DNA from: Clostridium collagenovorans DSM 3089
GTDB lineage: Bacteria; Bacillota; Clostridia; Clostridiales; Clostridiaceae
Length of the DNA: 64,000 bases
Assembly (NCBI RefSeq): GCF_900130005.1
Contig: NZ_FQXP01000003.1
Coordinates: 682,001-746,000 of the forward strand
Direction of reading: 5' to 3'
Each line of letters opens with the position of its first letter. Position 1 is the first letter of the stretch. The position numbers were made by a program, and so were the translations under genes. Shown piece by piece: positions 9,756 to 17,596 of this stretch. The notes beneath the pieces are model-generated. The model did not search any database. It was given only the letters and a program-made list of their open reading frames with translations, and was not told where the DNA came from.

Positions 9756-9995
9756 ATGAACAAATCAGCAAATAACTTACAAGACATTTTTTTAAACAAT
9801 GCAAGAAAGAATAAAATCCCTGTAACTATTCACTTAGTAAATGGATTTCAAATTAAAGGTAATGTTACTGGTTTTGATAGTTTTACAGTTGTTCTAGACT
9901 CAGAAGGAAAGCAAATGATGTTGTATAAACATGCTATATCATCTATAACTCCTCAAAAGGCTATTTTATTTGTAGATAATAAATATAACAAGTAA
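9756..9995 (+). CDS. hfq: RNA chaperone Hfq
   Basis: A hexameric Sm-like RNA-binding protein of 79 residues. Sm1 is VTIHLVNGFQIKGNVTGFDSF and Sm2 contains YKHAISSI, the uridine-binding YKHA motif. An upstream in-frame ATG at 9741 exists, but its own ATGGAGGG sequence is the ribosome binding site for the ATG at 9756, so the shorter form is preferred. It lies 84 nt after miaA, as in many Firmicutes. A perfect hairpin overlaps its stop codon. Confidence 0.96.
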   Translation: MNKSANNLQDIFLNNARKNKIPVTIHLVNGFQIKGNVTGFDSFTVVLDSEGKQMMLYKHAISSITPQKAILFVDNKYNK

Positions 9996-10019
9996 AGAAT
10001 AGGGATACCTATTCTTTAC
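9992..10019 (+). terminator. Hairpin overlapping the hfq stop codon
   Basis: Perfect 12-bp stem GTAAAGAATAGG (9992-10003) and its complement (10008-10019) with a GATA loop, then TCTTGTTTAAT. The hfq TAA is inside the left arm. It likely ends the miaB-hfq operon or lowers read-through into the next gene. Confidence 0.65.
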
Positions 10020-10057
10020 TCTTGTTTAATAGAGAATTATTTTAAAGGAGAAATAAG

Positions 10058-11338
10058 ATGTTAGATATTACTAAAGAAATGTTAAATAAAAAGTATGGTA
10101 TAACAGAGGACGCTATTGATTTATATAATAAAGCTATTGCAGATGTTCAACCTCAGTTTGATAAGCTTGATGAAATAAGAGAGTTTAATCAATTAAAGGT
10201 ATTAAATGCTTTACAAGAAGAAAGAATAAGTGACATGCACTTTACTAACTCATCTGGATATGGGTATGGTGATGTAGGAAGAGATGCCTTAGATAAAGTA
10301 TATGCAAGGGTTTTCAACTGTGAAAGTGCTTTAGTAAGACCTCACTTTGTAAATGGAACACATGCTATAGGTGCAGCACTATTTGGTAACTTAAGACCTG
10401 GAGATACTATGTTAAGTATTTGTGGTACACCTTATGACACTTTACATAATATAATAGGAATTAGCGGCAATGAGAACATAGGTTCTTTAGCTGAGTATGG
10501 CGTTAAATATAAACAAATAGATTTAGATGAAAATAATAAAGTTAATATTACTAAGGTTAAAGAAGAATTAGAGTGCGATAAGTCAATTAAACTAGTACAT
10601 ATACAACGTTCTACTGGATATGGTTGGAGAAAATCTTTATATGTTTCAGAAATAGGTGAAATTATTAAAGAGGTTAAAAAAGTTAGTCCAGAGGTTATCT
10701 GTTTTGTAGATAACTGCTATGGTGAACTTATAGAAACTATGGAGCCTACGGATGTTGGTGCTGACTTAATAGCAGGATCTTTAATTAAAAACATTGGTGG
10801 TGGAATAGCTCCAACAGGTGGTTATATAGCAGGTAAAGAAAAGTTTGTTGAACAAGCCTCTTATAGATTAACTATACCTGGAATAGGTGGAGAATGTGGG
10901 TCAACCTTTGGTGTTATGAGATCAATGTATCAAGGATTATTCTTAGCTCCTCATATTTCAATGGAGGCAGTAAAGGGTGCTATATTATGTGCTAGATTAA
11001 TGGAGTTATGTGGATTTGAAGTTCTTCCAAAGTCTACGGATATGAGAAGTGACATAATTCAAGCTATTAAGTTTAATGATAAAGATAAACTTATTAACTT
11101 CTGTAAAGGGATTCAATATGGTTCACCAATTGATTCTTTTGTAGAGTGTGAGCCATGGGATATGCCAGGGTATAATGATCAAGTAATTATGGCTGCTGGT
11201 GCCTTTATTCAAGGTTCTTCAATTGAATTATCAGCAGATGCACCTATAAGAGAACCTTATATTGCATATCTTCAAGGTGGATTAACTTTTGATCATGCAA
11301 AAATAGGAATATTAATAGCTTTATCTAAAGTTTTATAA
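10058..11338 (+). CDS. PLP enzyme, methionine gamma-lyase-like (aluminium resistance/YnbB family)
   Basis: A 426-residue fold-type I PLP enzyme of the YnbB group. FTNSSGYGYGDVGRDALDKV is near the N-terminus, the PLP lysine is in AGSLIKNIGGGIAPTGGY, and VDNCYGEL carries the conserved Asp. Homologues are annotated as aluminium resistance proteins or methionine gamma-lyases; the reaction here is inferred to be C-S lyase chemistry on a sulfur amino acid. ATG follows AAAGGAG with good spacing. The conserved position after hfq suggests linkage to the operon, although a hairpin separates them. No transmembrane segment is seen. Confidence 0.85.
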   Translation: MLDITKEMLNKKYGITEDAIDLYNKAIADVQPQFDKLDEIREFNQLKVLNALQEERISDMHFTNSSGYGYGDVGRDALDKVYARVFNCESALVRPHFVNGTHAIGAALFGNLRPGDTMLSICGTPYDTLHNIIGISGNENIGSLAEYGVKYKQIDLDENNKVNITKVKEELECDKSIKLVHIQRSTGYGWRKSLYVSEIGEIIKEVKKVSPEVICFVDNCYGELIETMEPTDVGADLIAGSLIKNIGGGIAPTGGYIAGKEKFVEQASYRLTIPGIGGECGSTFGVMRSMYQGLFLAPHISMEAVKGAILCARLMELCGFEVLPKSTDMRSDIIQAIKFNDKDKLINFCKGIQYGSPIDSFVECEPWDMPGYNDQVIMAAGAFIQGSSIELSADAPIREPYIAYLQGGLTFDHAKIGILIALSKVL

Positions 11339-11368
11339 TATACTTTGAGAATTTACCTATAAAAATAA

Positions 11369-11410
11369 GCTGTTACTAAAAGTATTAACTTTGTAACAGC
11401 CTATTTTTTA
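11369..11410. terminator. Bidirectional terminator between the YnbB-like gene and lexA
   Basis: GCTGTTAC (11369-11376) pairs with GTAACAGC (11393-11400), followed by CTATTTTTT on the plus strand and preceded by an A-rich run that serves the minus strand. It separates two convergent genes. Confidence 0.8.
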
Positions 11411-12025
11411 ATATTTTCTATATATACCAGCTAATTTACCAAGAATACTACAATCTTCAACTATAATTGGATCCATTGATGAATTCTCAGGTTGTAATCT
11501 AATATGATCATTCTCTTTGAAAAATCTCTTTAAAGTAGCCTCGTTATCAACTAAAGCAACTACGATATCTCCATTAGAAGCTGCATTAACCTTTTCTATT
11601 ATGGCTAAATCTCCATCTAATATACCGGCTTCAATCATACTTTCTCCAGATACCTTTAGCATAAATAACTCATTGTTACTTTTTACAAAATTAAGAGGAA
11701 TAGAAAAGTATTCTTCTATATTTTCAACAGCTAAAATAGGTAATCCAGCAGTCACCTTACCGACTATAGGAATATCAACCATCTCTTTTTTTATAACAGA
11801 GTCCTTTAATAATTCAATTGCTCTAGGCTTCGCAGGATCTCTTCTTATATATCCAATTTTTTCTAATTTAGAAAGAATAGAGTGAACCGTTGAAGTAGAG
11901 GTTATATTTAAAGCCTTTCCAATTTCTCTAACTGAAGGCGGATACCCTTTAGCTTGTATTTGTTCTTTAATGAAGTTATAGACTTCTAAGTTTCTATTTA
12001 CTTGTTTGCTATCTTCATTTTTCAT
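11408..12025 (-). CDS. lexA: LexA SOS repressor
   Basis: A self-cleaving SOS regulator of 205 residues. The N-terminal winged helix-turn-helix (about 10-72) includes YPPSVREIGKALNITSTSTV. The cleavage site is Ala93-Gly94 in VTAGLPILA. The catalytic dyad is Ser129 in SGESMIEAG and Lys166 in NEATLKRF. ATG follows GAGAGGTG. It stands alone, between convergent terminators and the divergent Cys-rich gene. A GAAC-N4-GTTT operator overlaps its -35 box, so it should repress itself. Confidence 0.97.
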   Translation of the reverse strand: MKNEDSKQVNRNLEVYNFIKEQIQAKGYPPSVREIGKALNITSTSTVHSILSKLEKIGYIRRDPAKPRAIELLKDSVIKKEMVDIPIVGKVTAGLPILAVENIEEYFSIPLNFVKSNNELFMLKVSGESMIEAGILDGDLAIIEKVNAASNGDIVVALVDNEATLKRFFKENDHIRLQPENSSMDPIIVEDCSILGKLAGIYRKY

Positions 12026-12057
12026 TATGCTTCACCTCTCAATATAGGAATAATGTC

Positions 12058-12096
12058 ATTATAGCATAACTTGAAATAAATAGCAAACTAATGTTC
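12058..12096 (-). promoter_or_regulatory. lexA promoter with LexA operator
   Basis: On the minus strand, TTGCTA (12086-12081) and TATAAT (12063-12058) are 17 bp apart. GAACATTAGTTT at 12096-12085 fits the Gram-positive LexA box GAAC-N4-GTTC with one mismatch and overlaps the -35, so binding would block RNA polymerase. Confidence 0.7.
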
Positions 12097-12383
12097 AATG
12101 TGATAATGCTCGCACTATCTAGAGTTAAGAGGGTTAAAATTTATAAATAAAGGCAATTATTATATAGTAACTCTAAAAAGTACTTATTTAAGATAATTTC
12201 ATATATAAATTAAAAAACTTAAAATAATGAGTAGTTATAGAGCTAATAAATCTTATTTTTAAAGAGATATGATTTAATGATAGTATATCCTTATGTACTA
12301 TTAAATTTATATTGAAAATCAAATAAAATTTTGTTATAATATAAAAGTTATACTACTATTAAATTTAAGAGGTGGTAATTAAT
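12097..12383. other. Remaining lexA / Cys-rich gene spacer
   Basis: AT-rich DNA between the lexA operator and the divergent gene at 12384. I see no further LexA box, small ORF or stable hairpin; the plus-strand promoter cannot be placed confidently. Confidence 0.4.
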
Positions 12384-12911
12384 ATGAAAATGTGTGTATA
12401 TAATAGTAAAAAACAATGTATTTCATGTGGTGAATGTGATATATGCGATTTGAATCGTGAAAAAAAATGCGATAATTGTGGAATATGTCTACAATTAGAA
12501 GGTATAGATATTAAAGCCGTAAAAATAGATGAATTGAATCAAAAACTGAACACAACTGATAATGTAAAAACACTTAAAGTAAAAGCTAAAAAAGATGCAA
12601 TAAATAAAGCAAAAATTGAAAATCTTAATGCTAGTGAAGTTGAAGAAATAAAACCTCTTACAGATTCTGATCAATTAATTTCAGAGTTATTAGACTTGGA
12701 AAGCTATGACAATTATGAAGAAAGTTGTAGTTATGAAGAGGGGATAGATGATGATGTTTCCCTAGATGTTATGGATAATAATGATATGTGGGAATACATC
12801 GATGATGTAGATAACCTGTCAGAAATATTAGAGGATGACTTGTTAAGCAAAAACTATACAACAGAGGTTGCTCCAGGATTAATAGTATATAATTCTAGAA
12901 GTAGAGAGTAA
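12384..12911 (+). CDS. Cys-cluster acidic protein of unknown function
   Basis: A 175-residue protein whose first 36 residues hold eight cysteines: Cys4, then Cys12, 15, 18, 21 in CISCGECDIC, then Cys29, 32, 35 in CDNCGIC. The spacing resembles ferredoxin-type iron-sulfur or zinc-cluster ligands. The rest is strongly acidic (many Asp/Glu between 90 and 160) with no membrane segment. A GTG at 12372 lies inside the ribosome binding site AAGAGGTGG, so the ATG at 12384 is chosen. It is divergent from lexA. I do not recognise a named family; a redox or metal-binding role is inference. Confidence 0.8.
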   Translation: MKMCVYNSKKQCISCGECDICDLNREKKCDNCGICLQLEGIDIKAVKIDELNQKLNTTDNVKTLKVKAKKDAINKAKIENLNASEVEEIKPLTDSDQLISELLDLESYDNYEESCSYEEGIDDDVSLDVMDNNDMWEYIDDVDNLSEILEDDLLSKNYTTEVAPGLIVYNSRSRE

Positions 12912-12916
12912 CATAT

Positions 12917-12961
12917 AAAAAACCGCTAAAATAGTTAACTAACTAATTTTTAGCGGTTTTT
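12917..12961. terminator. Bidirectional terminator
   Basis: A near-perfect stem of about 15 bp around ACCGCTAAAA and TTTTAGCGGT, with A-run on the left and T-run on the right. It serves the Cys-rich gene on plus and the recombinase gene on minus. Confidence 0.85.
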
Positions 12962-12978
12962 TATATTGCATATTTAAA

Positions 12979-13965
12979 TTACATATCTGCAAGAGGATTA
13001 GATAAAGAGGCTTCTCTTAAAGTCTCATCATCTACATGTGTATATATTTGAGTTGTTGATACGTTTTCATGACCTAAGATTTTCTGTAAGCTTCTTATGT
13101 CAACACCTCCATGTTTATACATTAAAGTTGCGGCAGTATGACGCAATTTATGTGGTGTGTACTTTGTAGTATCTAGACCGGCTTCATATATATGTTTTTT
13201 CACTAATCTTTCAACAGATCTTTGAGAAATACGCATATGTTTATTACTAATGAATAATGCATTTTTATCTTGAGAAAGAACCTTATCTTGTTCCTTTTCA
13301 CGAATTATAAGATATTCATTAATTGCCCTAATGCAAGCACCATTTAAATATACGGTTCGTTCTTTATTACCTTTTCCTATAATAGATATAGTATCATCTT
13401 TAATCATATTAACATCTATACTGCATAACTCTGAAAGCCTTAATCCACAATTTAAGAAAAGGGTAATTATACATTTATCTCTTTCTTTATTTTTGCCATC
13501 TATAGATTTTAATAATTGCACACTTTCATCTAGATTTAAGTAGGTTGGATTTCTTTTGGCAATTTTAGGAGATTCCAATTCTTCAGCAGGATTTTTATCA
13601 ATCTCTTTACTAACTTTAAACAGATATTTAAAGAAGGACTTTATGCATGCAATTTTTCGTGCACGGGCATAGACACTATTATCTCTATATAATTCTGTGT
13701 ATCCAACAAAAGCAATAAGATCTTGTAACTTTAAGCTTCTTATTACATCTATATTAATATCCTTTACTGAAATTTCATCCCAGTTACTTAAGTATGCATC
13801 CGTCATTTTATATATTTTAATAAACTTTAAAAACATAGTTAAGTCATAAGTATATGCTTTTACTGTATTAATTGATTTACCTTTTATAGATAAAAGATAA
13901 TTATTAAACTCATTTACAAATGAGGGAAGTAGGGGATCAAACATATTTTTATAATCATAATTCAT
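12979..13965 (-). CDS. Tyrosine recombinase, XerC/XerD-like
   Basis: A 328-residue site-specific recombinase. The N-terminal SAM-like core-binding domain spans about 12-120. The catalytic domain has Arg176 in GLRLSEL, Lys198 in the beta-hairpin GKGNK, His272 and Arg275 in HKLRHTAATL, His299 in LGHE and nucleophile Tyr308 in TQIYTH. All catalytic residues are present. It is a single gene beside lexA, with no integrase-associated att repeat or phage gene nearby, so a chromosome-dimer-resolution role or other housekeeping role is likelier than integration. I cannot tell XerC from XerD. Confidence 0.88.
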   Translation of the reverse strand: MNYDYKNMFDPLLPSFVNEFNNYLLSIKGKSINTVKAYTYDLTMFLKFIKIYKMTDAYLSNWDEISVKDINIDVIRSLKLQDLIAFVGYTELYRDNSVYARARKIACIKSFFKYLFKVSKEIDKNPAEELESPKIAKRNPTYLNLDESVQLLKSIDGKNKERDKCIITLFLNCGLRLSELCSIDVNMIKDDTISIIGKGNKERTVYLNGACIRAINEYLIIREKEQDKVLSQDKNALFISNKHMRISQRSVERLVKKHIYEAGLDTTKYTPHKLRHTAATLMYKHGGVDIRSLQKILGHENVSTTQIYTHVDDETLREASLSNPLADM

Positions 13966-14435
13966 ATCCGTAATTAACTCCTATAAATTTACTATTAAAT
14001 TAATTATACAACTAAATAGTAATAAATAAAGGCTAAAACTAATTGTAAATTTTAAAAACTCAAAAAAACTTGGGAAATAATTATATAAATTAAAATTTAT
14101 AATTTTACATAAACCTTATAAAATATGCTATATATTATATAGAAATATAATATATTAGCTCTAAAAATCATATAAAAGCATAAACTATATGATTTTATAT
14201 ATAAGGAAAAGAAATAACAAATATAGATAATATTTAGATATGAAAGCAAAGTTATATATAGCTATATAATATGAGAAAATACAACTATTTTCTTTGAAAA
14301 AGAGAGAATATTAACGTCGTGAAATGTAAATTTCACGACGTTATATGCATTTTAAATCTATTTATTGGTATTAATATGACTTTTATCTTTTTAAGTTATC
14401 ATATATAACTATATCACTTTCTTAAGTTCCATTAA
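13966..14435. other. Intergenic region, 470 bp
   Basis: Very AT-rich DNA upstream of the recombinase gene and downstream of the TetM-like gene. Its only notable feature is the GC-richer perfect hairpin at 14313-14342. No ORF with a ribosome binding site was found. Confidence 0.5.
14313..14342. terminator. Perfect 13-bp inverted repeat
   Basis: AACGTCGTGAAAT (14313-14325), loop GTAA, then its exact complement to 14342. On the minus strand it follows the TetM-like gene by 94 nt and could be its terminator, but the next bases (AATATTCTC) are not a clear U-run. A protein-binding palindrome is the alternative. Confidence 0.45.
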
Positions 14436-16406
14436 TTAATAAACCTTTTTCATTTTTCTATTTTCTCTTAGCAATGATATTGAATTATATAAGGCTTCAT
14501 CCTTATATAATTTATTTTCTGGATTTTGTAAAATTTCCTCTTCGTTATGACAAACTTCGTATCTTGAAAAACTCAAAGCAATACTGGCTTTACTTGAAGT
14601 ACTAGACATTAACTCTATTGGATAATTCATAGAAGTTTGAATAGGTACCTCTCCAGTTAGTTCAAATTTATGTTCATCCATTAATGGTTCATTAAAAGAT
14701 CCCTTCATTCTAGTTATATCGGATATTATTTTGCCCATATAATCTATAGGTGCAATAATATTAAACTTATATAGCGGTTCTAATAAAATACATTTATTTT
14801 TTTCTAATCCCTGCTGTAATGCTCTTATAGTTGCTATTCTAAAATCTCCACCATGAGTATGTTCTAAATTATGAGAACCACCTATTAATTTAATATCCAT
14901 ATCTGTAATCATAGAGTTAATTAAAATACCATGCTTTACAGCATCCTCAATGTTCTTTTCAATAATATTTTGAAATTGAGAAGGTAAAATATCTAAACTT
15001 AAAGCAGAACTGTATTTTATTCCTGCTCCTCTTTCCAATGGAGAAATTTCAAGTTCAACTTCTCCATAGTGATTTTTAGGTTCATAATGACAAAAACCAG
15101 TGCTTTTTTCACTAATAGTTTCTAAAAAAGTTACTGTAGGAGATGCAAAATCTATATTAAGGTTAAATCTATTTTCTAAAACTTCTTTTAAAACATCCAT
15201 ATGAATTATTCCTCTAATATCAACTATTGCCTCTTTCATATTATTTACATACTGAGGGTTTAATGTTGGATCCTCTAGAGCTAGGATATTTAGAGACTCT
15301 AATAACTTATTATAACTATCTTCATCCTTACATATAATTTTCGAACTTAAAAATCCTCTATCATTGGGTAAAATATTATCAATTGAATTTTCTTTTAATA
15401 AATCTCCTATATGTGAATTTTTCAAGCCTGAAACTACACCTATGTCACCCTCTTCTAAAGATTCAAGAGTTATAAACTTTTGACCTATGTATTTTCTAAT
15501 TGAATTTATTTTATTTTCTATATTGTTTTCTCCAAAATAAAAACTTTGTCTTGGTTTTAAAGATCCTTTTATAACTTTTACATAAGAAAGTAATCCCTCT
15601 GTTTTATCCTGACGAAGCTTATAAACTAAACTTACATTTTTCAAACTAGAGTTATTATGATCTATAGATTCTAATAGCTTTTTATTTTTCAAACTTTCCT
15701 TTGGATTAGGAAGAAAATCTGTAATACAATCTAATAAATTCTCAATTCCCTTCCCCTCTATAGCAGAACCTAAAACAACAGGATATATATAGCCAGCTTT
15801 ACATTGAGCTTTAATTTCACTTTCTAATTCTTCTTTTAAGATATCCTCTCCATTTAAATACCTTTCTAAAAAAACTTCATTTTTCTGGCTAATTAACTCT
15901 ATTAAATTTTCTAAATTTTCAGTACTAAAAGTGTTATCATTAATAAGAAGTATATCACTGCTTAAATTAGACTTAATATTTTCAAGGCTATATTCTATCT
16001 CTACTCCAGTTCTATCAATTTTATTTAATAAAATTACAGTAGGTATATTATTAAGTTTTAGTTCTCTCCACAAAGTTTCTGTATTGCCTTTTACACCCTC
16101 TAAAGCTGATATTATTAAAATAGCACCATCTATAGCAAGTAAACTTCTTTGAACCTCAGGATAAAAATCTATATGTCCTGGAGTATCTATTAAATTTATA
16201 TGTGTATCTTTCCAAGTAAAATTTACTTCATCTGCATATATTGTAATTCCCCTTTTTCGTTCTAACTCGTTATAATCTGTTACAGCGTTTCCATTATCAA
16301 CACTACCGAGACTTCTAATTTTACCTGATAAATATAACATCTGTTCTGTAGTAGTAGTCTTCCCTGCATCTACATGAGCGAAAATTCCTATATTTCGTAA
16401 ATTCAT
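14436..16406 (-). CDS. TetM-like translation factor GTPase (ribosomal protection family homologue)
   Basis: A 656-residue EF-G-type GTPase: G1 AHVDAGKTTTTEQ, switch-II DTPGHIDF with the catalytic His, G4 NKID, then domains II to V. Overall layout is that of Tet(M)/Tet(P)-type ribosomal protection proteins. The domain IV loop, however, reads GGSHNLEHTHGGDF where Tet(M) has its tyrosine/proline-rich drug-site loop, so tetracycline release should not be assumed. ATG follows GAAGGGA. The aldo/keto reductase gene lies 31 nt upstream on the same strand, so they are probably cotranscribed. A paralogue is encoded at 35651. Confidence 0.85.
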   Translation of the reverse strand: MNLRNIGIFAHVDAGKTTTTEQMLYLSGKIRSLGSVDNGNAVTDYNELERKRGITIYADEVNFTWKDTHINLIDTPGHIDFYPEVQRSLLAIDGAILIISALEGVKGNTETLWRELKLNNIPTVILLNKIDRTGVEIEYSLENIKSNLSSDILLINDNTFSTENLENLIELISQKNEVFLERYLNGEDILKEELESEIKAQCKAGYIYPVVLGSAIEGKGIENLLDCITDFLPNPKESLKNKKLLESIDHNNSSLKNVSLVYKLRQDKTEGLLSYVKVIKGSLKPRQSFYFGENNIENKINSIRKYIGQKFITLESLEEGDIGVVSGLKNSHIGDLLKENSIDNILPNDRGFLSSKIICKDEDSYNKLLESLNILALEDPTLNPQYVNNMKEAIVDIRGIIHMDVLKEVLENRFNLNIDFASPTVTFLETISEKSTGFCHYEPKNHYGEVELEISPLERGAGIKYSSALSLDILPSQFQNIIEKNIEDAVKHGILINSMITDMDIKLIGGSHNLEHTHGGDFRIATIRALQQGLEKNKCILLEPLYKFNIIAPIDYMGKIISDITRMKGSFNEPLMDEHKFELTGEVPIQTSMNYPIELMSSTSSKASIALSFSRYEVCHNEEEILQNPENKLYKDEALYNSISLLRENRKMKKVY

Positions 16407-16437
16407 TGATATACGTCCCTTCTTTTATAATAAAAAT

Positions 16438-17379
16438 TTAAGGTAAATCTTTTCCTCTAGCTGCTATATAAAGATCATACCATTCTTCTCTTGTTAAATT
16501 AACCTCATTGGCGTATGAAGTATTCTTTATGTGATCCTCATTACCACTGCCTATTACAGGTCTTATATTAGAATAAGGTTTCATAAGCCATGATAACATA
16601 ATTGATTCCACAGTAGTATTCTTTACATATGCCAGTTCTCTCAATAGCTTTTTAGTATTTAGTACCTCTTTGCTATCTTTTATAGTATTCATCTCTTTAA
16701 TATATAATCCTTGTGCTAATGGACCATAAGCCTGTAGCTCTATATTATTCAATATACAATATTCAATTGTTCCATGTGGAAAGTTAACTTTTGAGGAATC
16801 ATTAGTGTTTATTAAAATAGAACTTTCTAAAAAATCATTTTTATATAAACTCATTTCTAATTGATTAACCTTGATCTTTCTACCTATAAACTTTTCTAAA
16901 AACATTATTTGACTATAACTCATATTAGATACACCTATATCTTTAATCAATCCCTCATTAAACAAATAATCAATTGCACTTTTTAATTCTTCGGGATTAA
17001 TAAGCAAATCCATTCGGTGAAGTAATAAAATATCCAAATAATTAGTTTTTAAATTTTCAACACTTTTTTTCACTTGCTTTATTATGTAATCATAAGAAAA
17101 ATTATATTGACAGTTAGTTTTATTGCTCCATAAATCTATACCTACTTTAGATTGAATACATAAATTTTTTCTATCTAACTCTCTCTCCAACAAGTATTCA
17201 CCAAAGACCTTTTCAGATTTTCCTAAATTATATATATCAGCAAAATCTAAAGTCTTTATTCCTATGCTTAAGGCAGCATCTAAGGCCTTAAAAGCTATTT
17301 TTCTATCATCTTTAGATATAGGTGTATTATCCCATTCCCCACCAATACCCATAGTACCGTATATAAACTTATTTTTCAT
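16438..17379 (-). CDS. Aldo/keto reductase
   Basis: A 313-residue NAD(P)H-dependent carbonyl reductase of (beta/alpha)8 fold. The catalytic tetrad is visible: Asp and Tyr in DFADIYNLGKSE, Lys in QSKVGI and His in LLHRMD. VIGSGNEDHI near the C-terminus binds the cofactor. It resembles the YdhF/YajO-type oxidoreductases. The substrate cannot be inferred. It is transcribed just ahead of the TetM-like GTPase gene with a 31 nt gap. Confidence 0.9.
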   Translation of the reverse strand: MKNKFIYGTMGIGGEWDNTPISKDDRKIAFKALDAALSIGIKTLDFADIYNLGKSEKVFGEYLLERELDRKNLCIQSKVGIDLWSNKTNCQYNFSYDYIIKQVKKSVENLKTNYLDILLLHRMDLLINPEELKSAIDYLFNEGLIKDIGVSNMSYSQIMFLEKFIGRKIKVNQLEMSLYKNDFLESSILINTNDSSKVNFPHGTIEYCILNNIELQAYGPLAQGLYIKEMNTIKDSKEVLNTKKLLRELAYVKNTTVESIMLSWLMKPYSNIRPVIGSGNEDHIKNTSYANEVNLTREEWYDLYIAARGKDLP

Positions 17380-17463
17380 AAATATCCCCTTTACTATTTT
17401 ATATTTAGATAATTATACCATGCATAGTAATGTTAAATCATTAATAAATTATGTATATATCTA

Positions 17464-17518
17464 TATAAATGTAATAGAGTAAAACAAATTAAGATTGTTT
17501 TACTCTATTACATTTATA
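17464..17518 (-). terminator. 24-bp perfect inverted repeat downstream of the symporter gene
   Basis: A perfect 24-bp stem (17464-17487 with 17495-17518) and 7-nt loop. Its edge touches a TAA at 17519-17521 that ends an in-frame continuation of the symporter gene. It probably terminates that transcript, though the following minus-strand bases are AT-rich rather than a pure U-run. Confidence 0.6.
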
Positions 17519-17596
17519 TTACTTACCCTTATTAAGTTTTAACTCATGTTCTATTCTTGTACCATAATCTATATCAAAATCCTCTTGAATCTTATT
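17519..17596 (-). pseudogene. In-frame 25-codon tail after the symporter stop codon
   Basis: Directly after the TAG at 17599-17597 the same frame stays open for 25 codons, reading NKIQEDFDIDYG and ending ELKLNKGK, then TAA at 17521-17519, which abuts the terminator hairpin. This looks like the former hydrophilic C-terminus of the symporter cut off by a nonsense change, or a read-through extension. Confidence 0.5.

Noticed and set aside
12979..13965. Phage or transposon integrase marking a mobile element
   Set aside because: No phage genes, att repeats or tRNA adjoin it, and neighbours are housekeeping genes.
14436..16406. Acquired tetracycline resistance gene
   Set aside because: Base composition matches neighbours, no mobile element is near, and the Tet(M) loop is not conserved; a core-genome GTPase is more likely.
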